Below, piece after piece: positions 42,152 to 50,830 of a DNA stretch of 64,000 nucleotides (positions within the stretch are counted from its first letter, which is position 1; every line of letters begins with the position of its first letter). The notes below the pieces were generated by a model. It made no database searches. It saw nothing but the letters and a program-made list of their open reading frames with translations, and had not been told where the DNA came from. The DNA is from Globisporangium splendens (taxonomy: Eukaryota > Oomycota > Peronosporomycetes > Pythiales > Pythiaceae), in NCBI GenBank assembly GCA_006386115.1, contig VFIW01000090.1, forward strand, positions 1-64,000, written 5' to 3'. The position numbers were made by a program, and so were the translations under genes.

Positions 42152-42842
42152 ACTTCTCAATTTGCTCGCTACCCCACAAGTCGACTCTTCAGAAGTAACC
42201 AGACCATCCCCACTCCGCCTTCCCTCTCCCACACACTCAGCCTACAGCATGGGTGTCCGGAGAACCAAGAAGAAACGCAAGAAGACATGCGTTTGGAGTC
42301 AGCATCCACATCGTCTTCCAGTTCGCCTCGCCAGTGTCCGTCGATCGGCTCCGTCGGTAGAGCCGGTGCTCTTTGCTGAGCGAAGCGACCCGCATTGCGC
42401 GTGAGCAAATGCAAGACGACCGAGAGAGGTCGTGGTGGTACGAGCGGGGCGTACTCCGATCGCCAGCACGGACTCGAAGAATCAACCCAGAATGCAAGAA
42501 TCAACCCAGAATGCAAGAATCAACCCAGAATGCAAGAATCAATCTACAAACCAAGAATCAACCCACAAGCCAAGAACCAACTCACAAGCCAAGAATCAAC
42601 CCACAAGACAACAATCCAGCCTCAAGTGTCGCACCACCGACACTCACACTTCAAGGAAATGACACAAATGCAACCTTCACCAAGCCAACACCAACGATCT
42701 CAAAGCAACAACCAACATCTCACACCAACACAGAATTAAAGAGAAGCATTAGTGCTAGCATCACAGAATACGCAAGGGCGTAGCGAGCAATTAGAAGTCA
42801 GTTTGCCGTACTATTTATTAACAACAATATACGGACACCTTT
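42152..42842 (+). mobile_element. N2b: short element with LINE-like 5' end and own 3' end
   Basis: 691 bp between target copies at 42134-42151 and 42843-42860. The first 45 bp match the 5' end of LINEs A and D (ACTTCTCAATTTG...GTCGACTCTTCAGAAG). The rest has no endonuclease or reverse transcriptase and contains a 19-bp minisatellite. The 3' end has an inverted pair CCGTA/TACGG then ACACCTTT. It could be an internally deleted member of a second LINE family or a true non-autonomous family. Confidence 0.75.
42479..42626. repeat. 19-bp minisatellite inside N2b
   Basis: About eight imperfect copies of AATCAACCCAGAATGCAAG. The first three are identical; later ones drift to ...CACAAGCCAAG. Confidence 0.85.
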
Positions 42843-42860
42843 CAACTGAGCTATCGAGGC

Positions 42861-43249
42861 GAGGCAGGCGCGAGCGCGAACATCTTATCAGGAGGAAGAG
42901 CGCGAGGGGCGAGAGAGCGCAGCGCAGCAGCAACAGCAGGCTATGGCCGCGGGCGAGGTGTCTTGGGTCTTGGGCGACCATCGGGGCTGTTCGGGCTGTT
43001 TGACGATGAGCTATTTTGAGCCGCCTCTTCCAAAGCCAAAAATATCCCCCCTCCTACACGCAATTCAACAACAATTCATCAAAAGATTGCAAGTCCGACA
43101 ATATAAAGATTAACTCAAGTCCAGATTCAAAACAAAACAAAAGCTACAACTCAGCATGTAACTAGACTTGTATTGTAAGTGTATACCTCCTATTTTGCTA
43201 GGTAATTGAGTAGCCACTCTGTCTAATTCAAGTAAATAGACAAACCTTT
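42861..43249 (+). mobile_element. N1c: degenerate N1 copy
   Basis: Recognisable along its length as N1 but with many single-base gains and losses. The tail keeps GTCTA/TAGAC, followed by AAACCTTTCC. The right target copy (about 43250-43270) is also damaged. It lies farthest from the tRNA in its stack, which fits an old insertion; local sequencing error is the alternative. Confidence 0.7.
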
Positions 43250-43270
43250 CCAAACTGCGTCTATCGAGGC

Positions 43271-43722
43271 GACGAATCGCCCACTCACCAATCTCTCCTC
43301 TCCAAAAAACACCACACAAACACACACGCACTCTACCAAATTTATACTCTACTATCCACCCTCACATGCAGCGCGAGACACTTCACCTACCGCTCCCGCC
43401 CACAAACCGACCTCCGTGGTCACGCTTTCCCGCCTCCCGTGCTGCTTCAATCGCCTGAACCACCCACTCGTTTTCCCTGTAGTGGACTGTTCGGCCACGG
43501 CACTGGTCGCAATCTCTCTCTTTCTGTTGTTCGGACCACCGGCTGTTTTGCAGTTCTTCGTGTCTTTGCTCTCGTTCCCCGTTCCCTCTTAAAAACAAAA
43601 TCAAAAACAACGCATGTCCAGGCACCAAAAGCTACACACACGACAAGTGGCTCGGCAAGACGAAAGACAAACAAGAAAGAACAGAGCACAATAGCAAGCA
43701 GCCTAGCAAGAAAAGCAAAAAC
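43271..43722. repeat. tRNA-Phe tandem repeat unit, copy 3, diverged
   Basis: Aligns with the two other Phe units but with many short indels. It holds no gene besides the adjacent tRNA. Confidence 0.82.
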
Positions 43723-43733
43723 TGCCGCGACCC

Positions 43734-43791
<58 letters not shown>

Positions 43792-43795
43792 AGGC
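43723..43795 (-). tRNA. tRNA-Phe (anticodon GAA)
   Basis: 73 nt, identical to the copy at 35713-35785, with intact A/B boxes and terminator. It is perfectly preserved although the repeat flank beside it is heavily altered, which suggests selection on the tRNA. An N1 start and then the chromovirus LTR lie upstream of it. Confidence 0.94.
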
Positions 43796-43833
43796 GAGGC
43801 AAGAGCGCGAGCGCGAACGTGCAGCAGAGGAAG
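43796..43833 (+). mobile_element. N1d: first 38 bp of an N1 element, cut by the LTR element
   Basis: GAGGCAAGAGCGCGAGCGCG onward matches the N1 start, then stops where the chromovirus LTR begins at 43834. The rest of this N1 copy is not found on the far side of the LTR element. Confidence 0.75.
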
Positions 43834-43970
43834 TGTAATGGGCTTTACCTAGCCATTACATGAAGGTGGATCTGTCCACAGATCTAGTGTGCCGCACACC
43901 ACCTTCAGTGTGCATTGTGGAGAGACAATTAACAAAGGGATTTCGGTACGACAGTCCCCACATGCACATG

Positions 43971-43991
43971 TGACGTCATCCCATGACGTCA
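43971..43991. promoter_or_regulatory. Paired CRE-type sites in U3
   Basis: Two perfect TGACGTCA palindromes (43971-43978 and 43984-43991) separated by 5 bp. The 3' LTR keeps both at 50968-50975 and 50981-50988. Such sites bind CREB/ATF-type bZIP factors in other eukaryotes, so stress- or infection-linked transcription is possible but not shown. Confidence 0.55.
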
Positions 43992-44293
43992 CGAGCGTTC
44001 TCTGTGCTGATCAGTCCAGAATGTTGTTCACATGTACTAATCAGTACAGAGTGATGACATTCATGTACTAATCAAGTACTGAGTGATGGTTCCTACTTGG
44101 GAAACTGCACTGGTGATGAGACCGACGTGTGTCTGCCACCTAAAGTGAGTGGCTGTAGCCAATCAGTTTGGAGGGAATTTTCCACGGGACTTCAAGTTCA
44201 AGCTTCTCGAAGATCTCGTGGGTTCAACCTCAGTGTACCCAAGGTTTTATATATCAGATTCATAGGTTTTATTGTGTATGTTTAGGTTTTAGT

Positions 44294-44301
44294 TATAAAA
44301 G
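44294..44301 (+). promoter_or_regulatory. TATA-like box of the 5' LTR
   Basis: TATAAAAG within an AT-rich stretch about 190 bp before the LTR end. The 3' LTR has TATAAAAC at the matching place. A second candidate, TTATATATC, lies near 44248. Confidence 0.4.
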
Positions 44302-44488
44302 CTGTAGGAGCCCTAGTGGTGTTTTACATGTAGTGTCAGGAACCATAAGCTCATTTCAATTCAGTTGCATTTTACCCTCAAGTACTCAAGTAGTTTTTCT
44401 CTCCCTCCAAGTCGGGAGATCACTTCCTCGTCGCACAAGCGTGTGCGCCGTGTTTTGGGGACTGTTGTGAACAGCGCCCCATTACACC

Positions 44489-44497
44489 TGGTAGCAC
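44489..44497 (+). promoter_or_regulatory. Primer-binding-site candidate
   Basis: TGGTAGCAC begins 2 bp after the 5' LTR. TGG complements the universal tRNA CCA end, and the following bases resemble initiator-Met-type primer sites of other retrotransposons. The primer tRNA was not identified. Confidence 0.5.
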
Positions 44498-44590
44498 TTC
44501 GAGCGGTCCTTCCAGCGACCAAGCCAAGAAAGGTTTGACGACGCGGCTTTGAGCACTTCGCGCATTCCTGTCCAAGACCTACATCCGTCT

Positions 44591-45646
44591 ATGTCTGAGA
44601 ACATGGAAGGAGTAGATGTGCCACTCGGTCCAGCAGTACCGGAAACTGTCGAGTTGACGAATGAGTATTTTCCTCATTTGTCTTCTTATGAGTGGTCGGC
44701 GCTGGAGCGGATGCGAAACGTCATCGGGGAGGCTGCTGTAATCAGCCTGCTACGATCGGCGTCTCCTGAAGACCAGAAGAACGCCGCGGTCAGTTTCATG
44801 CACCACGAGATTATTGAATCTCGAAAGCAGGTCGCAACCCCTGTTTCGTCCTTCAGGACGGTGCCGCTGAAGCTGGATGTCTCTCCGTATCGTGGCGGAG
44901 AGAACGAGCCTCTTTCGAGATGGTTCGTCGAGTTGGATGCAGCTATCACTGCAAGACAACTGCGAGACCCAATGCAGCGAGTGTTGTTCGCGATGTCCAA
45001 CCTTGCGGGTCGTGCAAAGAGCTGGGCTTATGGGAAGCGTTTGTCGGATCCAAACTGCTTCTACAGCTACGAAGACTTCAAGGCGGAGCTCAAGGCAGCG
45101 TTTGAACCACCGCAGAGTGAGTTCCGTGCGCGTGCCGAGTTCCTCAAGCTTCGCCAAGGCCGTTTCGATCTGCATTCGTATGCACAACGAGCGCGCTTCC
45201 TGGTCTCAAGCATCGTTGACGAGCCGATTGATGTTCCAACGCAAGTTGTGACGTTCATGACGGGTCTGAACGACGGGCCAATCCGGAACCAATTGTTCCG
45301 TGAGTATCCCAAGACGCTGGACGAAGCCATCAGCCGTGCGATGCAAGAAGAGTTCAGCATCAAGCAAGCCAAGTTTCAAGGGTTTCCGTCAAGGCCACCA
45401 AGACAAGCGAATGTCGCGCACGATGGCCCAGAGCCGATGGACATCTCGTACATTTCCACGCCTGGAAATGGACGTCCTCACAACGATGGAAAATGTTTCC
45501 GTTGTGGGAAGTCGGGTCACTTCGCTCGGAACTGCAAAGTGTCTTTGCCTGACCGGCAAACGACACAGGGTTCGCGCTCGAACAACTACGGTCGCGGCCG
45601 TGGGTTCGATCGTTCCCAACGTTCAAAAAACGGGAACGACCAGTAG
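44591..45646 (+). CDS. gag: Gag polyprotein with CCHC zinc knuckle
   Basis: 351 aa from the first ATG, MSENMEG. The middle (about 85-270) has the retrotransposon Gag fold pattern (LDVSPYRGGENEPLSRWFVE; W-x-Y-G-x-R; F-L-K-L-R-Q-G-x-F-D). Near 310-323 lies the nucleocapsid knuckle C-x2-C-x4-H-x4-C (CFRCGKSGHFARNC), followed by an Arg/Gly-rich tail. It should form the virus-like particle and package element RNA. The stop TAG at 45644-45646 lies inside the hairpin of the frameshift signal. The frame is open further upstream, but only with a TTG start. Confidence 0.9.
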   Translation: MSENMEGVDVPLGPAVPETVELTNEYFPHLSSYEWSALERMRNVIGEAAVISLLRSASPEDQKNAAVSFMHHEIIESRKQVATPVSSFRTVPLKLDVSPYRGGENEPLSRWFVELDAAITARQLRDPMQRVLFAMSNLAGRAKSWAYGKRLSDPNCFYSYEDFKAELKAAFEPPQSEFRARAEFLKLRQGRFDLHSYAQRARFLVSSIVDEPIDVPTQVVTFMTGLNDGPIRNQLFREYPKTLDEAISRAMQEEFSIKQAKFQGFPSRPPRQANVAHDGPEPMDISYISTPGNGRPHNDGKCFRCGKSGHFARNCKVSLPDRQTTQGSRSNNYGRGRGFDRSQRSKNGNDQ

Positions 45647-45665
45647 GGGCGGAGCCTCCTACTGG
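45625..45665 (+). promoter_or_regulatory. -1 ribosomal frameshift signal between gag and pol
   Basis: In the gag frame the heptamer reads A AAA AAC (45625-45631), a canonical X_XXY_YYZ slippery site. After an 8-nt spacer comes a hairpin: CCAGTAGG (45640-45647) pairs with CCTACTGG (45658-45665), with three more inner pairs GGC/GCC and a bulged T. The pol frame is exactly -1 to gag and is open through the slip point. The gag stop falls in the 5' arm of the stem. Confidence 0.82.
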
Positions 45666-48600
45666 GCTCGAAAAGAGGACTGTGTTTGTGGATACACAGG
45701 ACTCTGGCCCCAATGTGCATGATGCACATGCAGTTTCCACGAGGGAGAACAGTGTCAGTCAAACGTCAAGTTTGATCGTTCTCAAAGTTCATGTAGACGG
45801 TATTGCAACGCCTCTGCGTGCTTTGGTTGACACTGGTGCGTCGAACAACTTTGTTCGAAATGAAGTGATCGCCAGGCATGGTGTCTTCGTGCCTGATGCG
45901 AATGAAGACAAGACGATGATCGTCCGGTTGGCCAACGGGTCAACTGTGAAGATGCCGAAGCGCGTGGTGCGCTTGGCAATCAAGTGTGAAGATTTCCGAG
46001 GTGAAGACGAGATTATTCTACTCAACCTCGATGACAAGTTTGATCTGATTCTGGGAATGCCATGGTTGAAGCGTTATCAACCTAGCATTGACTGGATGAA
46101 GATGAAGATCTCCGTTGACAAGTCACGTGATGTTGACTTGTGCTGCACAACAACGGACGAAGTGGTGTGGGTGTATACATCTGTGGAAGAGATCCCAGAT
46201 GACCCTCGTGATATTGCGGTGTGCGATGGCCCCCCATGTTCACGAGCGGTACCCATCTTGAAGAAGACGAACGGAGGTGGAGCAGTCAGGCGCCAACAAA
46301 AGACTGTCTCCTTTGCCATCGACCCCATGGATGAGGCGATGTGCGTGGAAGAAACGAATGGGAAAAGAGCCGAAGAGCCATCCCGAGACAAGATGACCAA
46401 GAAGAAGAAGCAATTATCGTCAATTGTTGCAAGCGCAACGTGTGCCCCTGATCAAGGTACAAGTCAAGACGACGAAGGAAGTGTCCAAGCAAGAGTCACT
46501 TCGAGTGAATACGTGAACGTATTGGTCTACAATGAAGATGGTGACAGCAACGTAATGCGTCACATTGAAGTCGAAAATCCTCCAAGCTCAGTCGAAGAGT
46601 TGATTTCCTTGCCATCGATGAGCAAGAAGACGCTGAAGCGTAGCCTAGCGAAAGGCGAAATTTCGCAGGTCTGCATGATCGTCGATGTTGACGATGCAGA
46701 AGACATCAACACGGTGTCAGCAACGGAGGCTGAAGTGTTCGATGAGAAGACACGGAAGGAAAGGTTCGAGGAGCAGTCATGGGACGCTCTCAAGAAGAAC
46801 CCCGTGTATGAACTTGTCAAGGAATATGAGGACATATTCCCAGACAAGGTGCCGGACGAACTGCCATTCGATAGAGGCGTTCGTCATGAGATTGATGTAC
46901 TTCCTGGCACGAAGTATTGTATCACACGGCAGTGGCCGTTGCCAAGAGAACAAGTCGTTGCGATCGACGAGTTCTTTGCGCAACGCGCTAAGGCTGGGCA
47001 TGTGCGAGAGAGCAAGTCTCCACATTGTAGCCCAACCTTCTGTGTGAAGAAGGCAACTGGTGGTTGGCGCATTGTTCACGCTTTCAACAAGCTGAACGAC
47101 GCTACCATTCCAGCCCAAACTCCGGTTCCACGCAAGGACATGATCCTTGATGGAATGGTTGGCAGCACCGTCTTTAGTGCCATCGATCTGAAAGATGGGT
47201 TCTATCAGATTCGAATGCGCGAAGACGATGTCCCACTAACCGCAGTGAGTACCCCGAGTGGTATGCTGTGGGAATGGTTAGTGATGCCACAGGGTTTGAA
47301 GAACGCTCCTGCGACTTTCAATAGGATGGTCACGAATTTACTTCGTCCATTGAGAGGGTTTGCACCGAGTTACTTTGACGATATTTTCGTTCATAGTAAA
47401 ACCACGGGTGAAAAGTCTGACGTTGATGTTCATCTTGACCATCTCCGTCAAGTCTTTCAGGTCATGCGAGAGAATAAACTCTACGCTAACCTGAAGAAGT
47501 GCATATTCTTTGCACCAGAGATCCCCGTTCTCGGCTGCTTTGTGGGAAAGCATGGCGTTCGAGTTGATCCGGAGAAGGTCAAAGCTATTGACGATTGGCC
47601 TGTGCCTCAGAATGTCAAACAGCTGAGACAATGGTTGGGTTTGGCCAACTACTTGCACAAGTACACGCGCAATTATGCAGCGTTGGTGCAACCCCTCACA
47701 CAGCTCCTGAAGAAGGACATTGAGTGGGAGTGGTCCAGTGACCATCAAATGGCATTTGCCGAAGTAAAGAGGAGTCTGCGAGAAGCTCCCGTGCTGGCAA
47801 TTGCAAACCACGACAAGCCTTTTCATGTGGTTTGCGATGCAAGCGATTATGCCATCGGTTGCGCCTTGATGCAACACGATGATGAGGGTCATGAGCGAGT
47901 TGTGTCGTATCAATCACGACAACTCCGACCCGCCGAACGGAACTACCCAGTCCATGACAAAGAACTTCTTGCGATGAAGTATTCTTTGGTCAAGTTCCGT
48001 GTCTACCTGCTTGGCGAGGAGCGCTTTGCGATCTACACAGATCATGCGTCGCTGCGTACGGCAGTGAAGACTCCTCATTTGTCGCAAAGAATGGCGAGAT
48101 GGTTCTCCTTCTTTGCAGAGTACAACTTTGTTGTACACTACAAGCCAGGCAAGACGAACATCTTAGCCGATGCGCTGTCAAGACGTCCGGACTATGATCC
48201 GAAGACCAAGAGTGAAGACACGGACGGAGCGTGTCGACTCTGTGAAGATGTTCAAGCGATCGCGGTGCAAGCAACGACTACAGTGCGAGAAGAGATCGTC
48301 GAAGGGTACAAGTCTGACGAAACATGTCAGGACTTGTTGAAGTATTTCAAGGACCCTTCGGACAAAGCACTGCAAGGTCTTCCGTCGCGCACAAGATCGC
48401 GAGTTCACCGCTTCCGAGTACACAATGGGTTGTTGTACTATGCGGTTGAACAAGGGGATACAGCAAGGGTTGTTGTTCCCAACGACGAAGGTCTGCGTCA
48501 TCGACTCTTGTATGAGTACCATGACAGTCCTTCGGGTGGCCATCTCGGACGTGAGAAAACATTTCTCAGTCTTTCCCGGGATTACTACTGGCCACACATG

Positions 48601-50408
48601 TACAAGTGGGTTCGCAAGTATGTGAGGACTTGCGAGATCTGCCAACGAGTGAAACCTTCTGGTTCCACTCAGGCACCACTTCGTTCATTGGCTGTCCCAT
48701 CGGACAGTTGGAAGTCTGTGAGTATGGATTTCATATTCGGACTTCCACGTGACAAACACGGACGCAATGGCATCCTTGTGTTTGTGGACCGATTCAGCAA
48801 GATGGTCCATCTTGCGCCGGTTTCGGACAAGATCTCAGCCGAAATGACGGCCAAGGTCTTTGTAGACGTCGTATTCCGTCTGCATGGCCTGCCCGTTGAG
48901 ATCGTGTCTGACCGTGACACTCGGTTTACGTCCAAGTTTTGGCGTGCACTGTTCGGACTTCTGGACACCAAGTTGGCCATGTCAACAGCGGCACATCCTG
49001 AAACGGATGGTCAAACAGAGCGAGTGAATCGTGTCCTTGAAGACGTGTTGCGCAGCTACACAACGTCTTTCAAAGAGTGGAGTGAGTTTCTCCCTCTTGC
49101 CGAGTTTGCGTTGAACAACTCCACGCATGTCTCGACGGGTCACTCTCCATTTTATGTGAACTATGGCATTCACCTCGAGTGCCTGCTTCCATAATGGGTG
49201 AGGTTTCTACCTTAAGTGGGGGAGGGACTACGGCTAAAGGCAATAAGCCGCAGTCGTCGTATGACCTGAATGCTGTTGCCGAGTTGAAAGCGAACTTTGA
49301 CTCGATGAAACCCCTCAACGACATCACTAGTCGTGAGGTGCAGCAAGTCGATGACTTTATCGTGAGGAGACAAGCCGTTGTGAGGTTTGTTCGAGACGCA
49401 ATCGCGAAGGCTCAGGATCTGCAAAAGGAACAAGCAGACAAGAGCGGAAGGAAGAACAAGCAAGTGTATAAGATCAATGATCTTGTATTGCTTAGCACGG
49501 CGAACCTGCCTGAACATGCAGTGTCCAACTTGGGAAGCTCGAAGCTTCTGCCAAGGTTCATTGGACCGTTCAAGGTGTTGAAATGCAATGGTGATGCCTA
49601 TACGCTAGACATACCTACACGCATGCGTCTACACCCTACATTTTATGTGGGTAGACTAAAGCCTTACCTTCCAAGCGGATCAGCTGATCCTACGAGATCT
49701 TCCGCAAACGATCAAGCTGATCTTGAAGACTCTCCACTTGATTGCGAAGAGCAAACATCTCATCGCTTTGGAGATTCTTCTCGGCGTAAAGGCGCTGAAG
49801 CACATCGAAGGACTCCTCCTTCACAGCTTCCAGCACGAGAAGGCGCGAGTTATACTCCTTGCGGAGTACCTCAAGAGCCGTCCCTGCCTCTTCCACAGAG
49901 CGCAGTAGACGTTCGTGATGCATTTCACGAGCCTTCTCAGCCTTTTGGAGTCGCTCAAGTTCGCCCTGGACTTGCTCGAACCGTTGCTCGAAACGGGACT
50001 CCAAAGCCAGATACTGGGCGGGACCAAAGGTCAGCGAGTCGATCCGCGACTCCTGCTCCTTCACTTGGTCCTCGAGGCTCTCGCACCGATCCGAAAGGAT
50101 CGCATCGCGAACTTCCAGTGTCTCGATCTGAGCGCGATGAGCACTCTTCCACTTCCAGAGTCGCTCAATCGTTTTCGCGTTCAGCCCCACCCCCATTGAT
50201 AGACTCTCAGGGAGATCATCGCTGGGTGGTTGAGTCGATTGTTGATCATGAGGATCGACAGACTCGTGGGAAGAAGCGGTTGAGTCCTCAACGCTTCTAC
50301 AGAGTTCGGTGGCGTGGATATCCACCGAGCTCGGACACGTGGGAACCACGGCAGACGATGGAGTCTGATGTTCCCGACGTGGTCCGCAGCTACGAGAACC
50401 GCTTGTAG
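45632..50408 (+). pseudogene. pol: Pol polyprotein (PR-RT-RH-INT-chromodomain), one frameshift
   Basis: Open from the slip site to 49194 and, in the next frame, from 49179 to 50408. Counting from 45682: aspartic protease VDTGAS about 50; reverse transcriptase with YFDD about 564; RNase H from about 715 with ADALSRRPD at its end; integrase H2C2 finger (H...H...C-x2-C) about 950-990; catalytic D, D and E near 1016, 1077 and 1113. One C appears lost from a CCC run at about 49171-49173, before the conserved H-P-R-V-P motif, which shifts the frame. Downstream are the integrase C-terminal GPF..Y.L domain, a long disordered linker and a chromodomain (about 50218-50405, W-V-V-E-S-I...W-x-G-Y...T-W-E-P). 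It integrates element cDNA, with the chromodomain probably steering to marked chromatin. Confidence 0.92.
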
Positions 50409-50754
50409 CGTCGCCAGGGGCGACACTACGACGACCAGAGCTGGGATTCGCTCTGTCGTCAGCAGGAGTTCTTCTTTCGGCACGAGCGTTGCCGCGACGA
50501 AGAAGACGCTCCATTTGGTTCTCGTTCTCAAGACGAACAAACGTTCGCCATGAGTCTCTCTGGGCTGCGATGGGTTGGTTCGGATCATCACGATCGTTGA
50601 TCCGACGCCAACTGAAGAACCGCTCCTTGTAGAACTCGAGATCCCCCTTCTTCTTCAGAATGGAGGATACGTCGAAGAGTTCTGGAGCTGTCTGCTGTCG
50701 CTTGGACAACGGACGTTCTTCACCTTGGTTTACTTGGTCACTTGGTCGCTTCAT
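49690..50754 (-). CDS. Antisense ORF in the chromovirus: coiled-coil protein
   Basis: 354 aa from the ATG at 50754 (M-K-R-P-S-D); an upstream in-frame ATG at 50853 lies inside the 3' LTR. The N-terminal third is charged and compact-looking (FYKERFFSWRRIND, RTFVRLENENQMERLL). The middle is low-complexity and lies opposite the chromodomain. The last about 168 residues have strong heptad character (WKWKSAHRAQIETLE through ESLQDQLDRL), a long coiled coil opposite the disordered Pol linker. Structured parts of the two strands therefore alternate. Antisense genes occur in some plant gypsy elements, but I do not recognise this protein. It could be chance, so transcription needs showing. Confidence 0.5.
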   Translation of the reverse strand: MKRPSDQVNQGEERPLSKRQQTAPELFDVSSILKKKGDLEFYKERFFSWRRINDRDDPNQPIAAQRDSWRTFVRLENENQMERLLRRGNARAERRTPADDRANPSSGRRSVAPGDATSGSRSCGPRREHQTPSSAVVPTCPSSVDIHATELCRSVEDSTASSHESVDPHDQQSTQPPSDDLPESLSMGVGLNAKTIERLWKWKSAHRAQIETLEVRDAILSDRCESLEDQVKEQESRIDSLTFGPAQYLALESRFEQRFEQVQGELERLQKAEKAREMHHERLLRSVEEAGTALEVLRKEYNSRLLVLEAVKEESFDVLQRLYAEKNLQSDEMFALRNQVESLQDQLDRLRKIS

Positions 50755-50816
50755 GGCCGATTGGAAAGTGAACTGCTCCGAAAGGTCTGCAAAAGTACGC
50801 AAGGTACTTGTGACTT

Positions 50817-50830
50817 TAAGGAGGGGATGA
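50817..50830 (+). promoter_or_regulatory. Polypurine tract
   Basis: TAAGGAGGGGATGA directly precedes the 3' LTR and is the expected plus-strand primer. Confidence 0.65.

Larger units (their letters stand above)
43834..44486 (+). repeat. 5' LTR
   Basis: 653 bp, TGTAATGGG...CCCATTACA. The first 27 bp form an inverted repeat (TGTAATGG/CCATTACA). U3 holds two TGACGTCA sites, repeated GTACTAATCA-type motifs and TATA-like TATAAAAG at 44294-44301. Confidence 0.95.
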
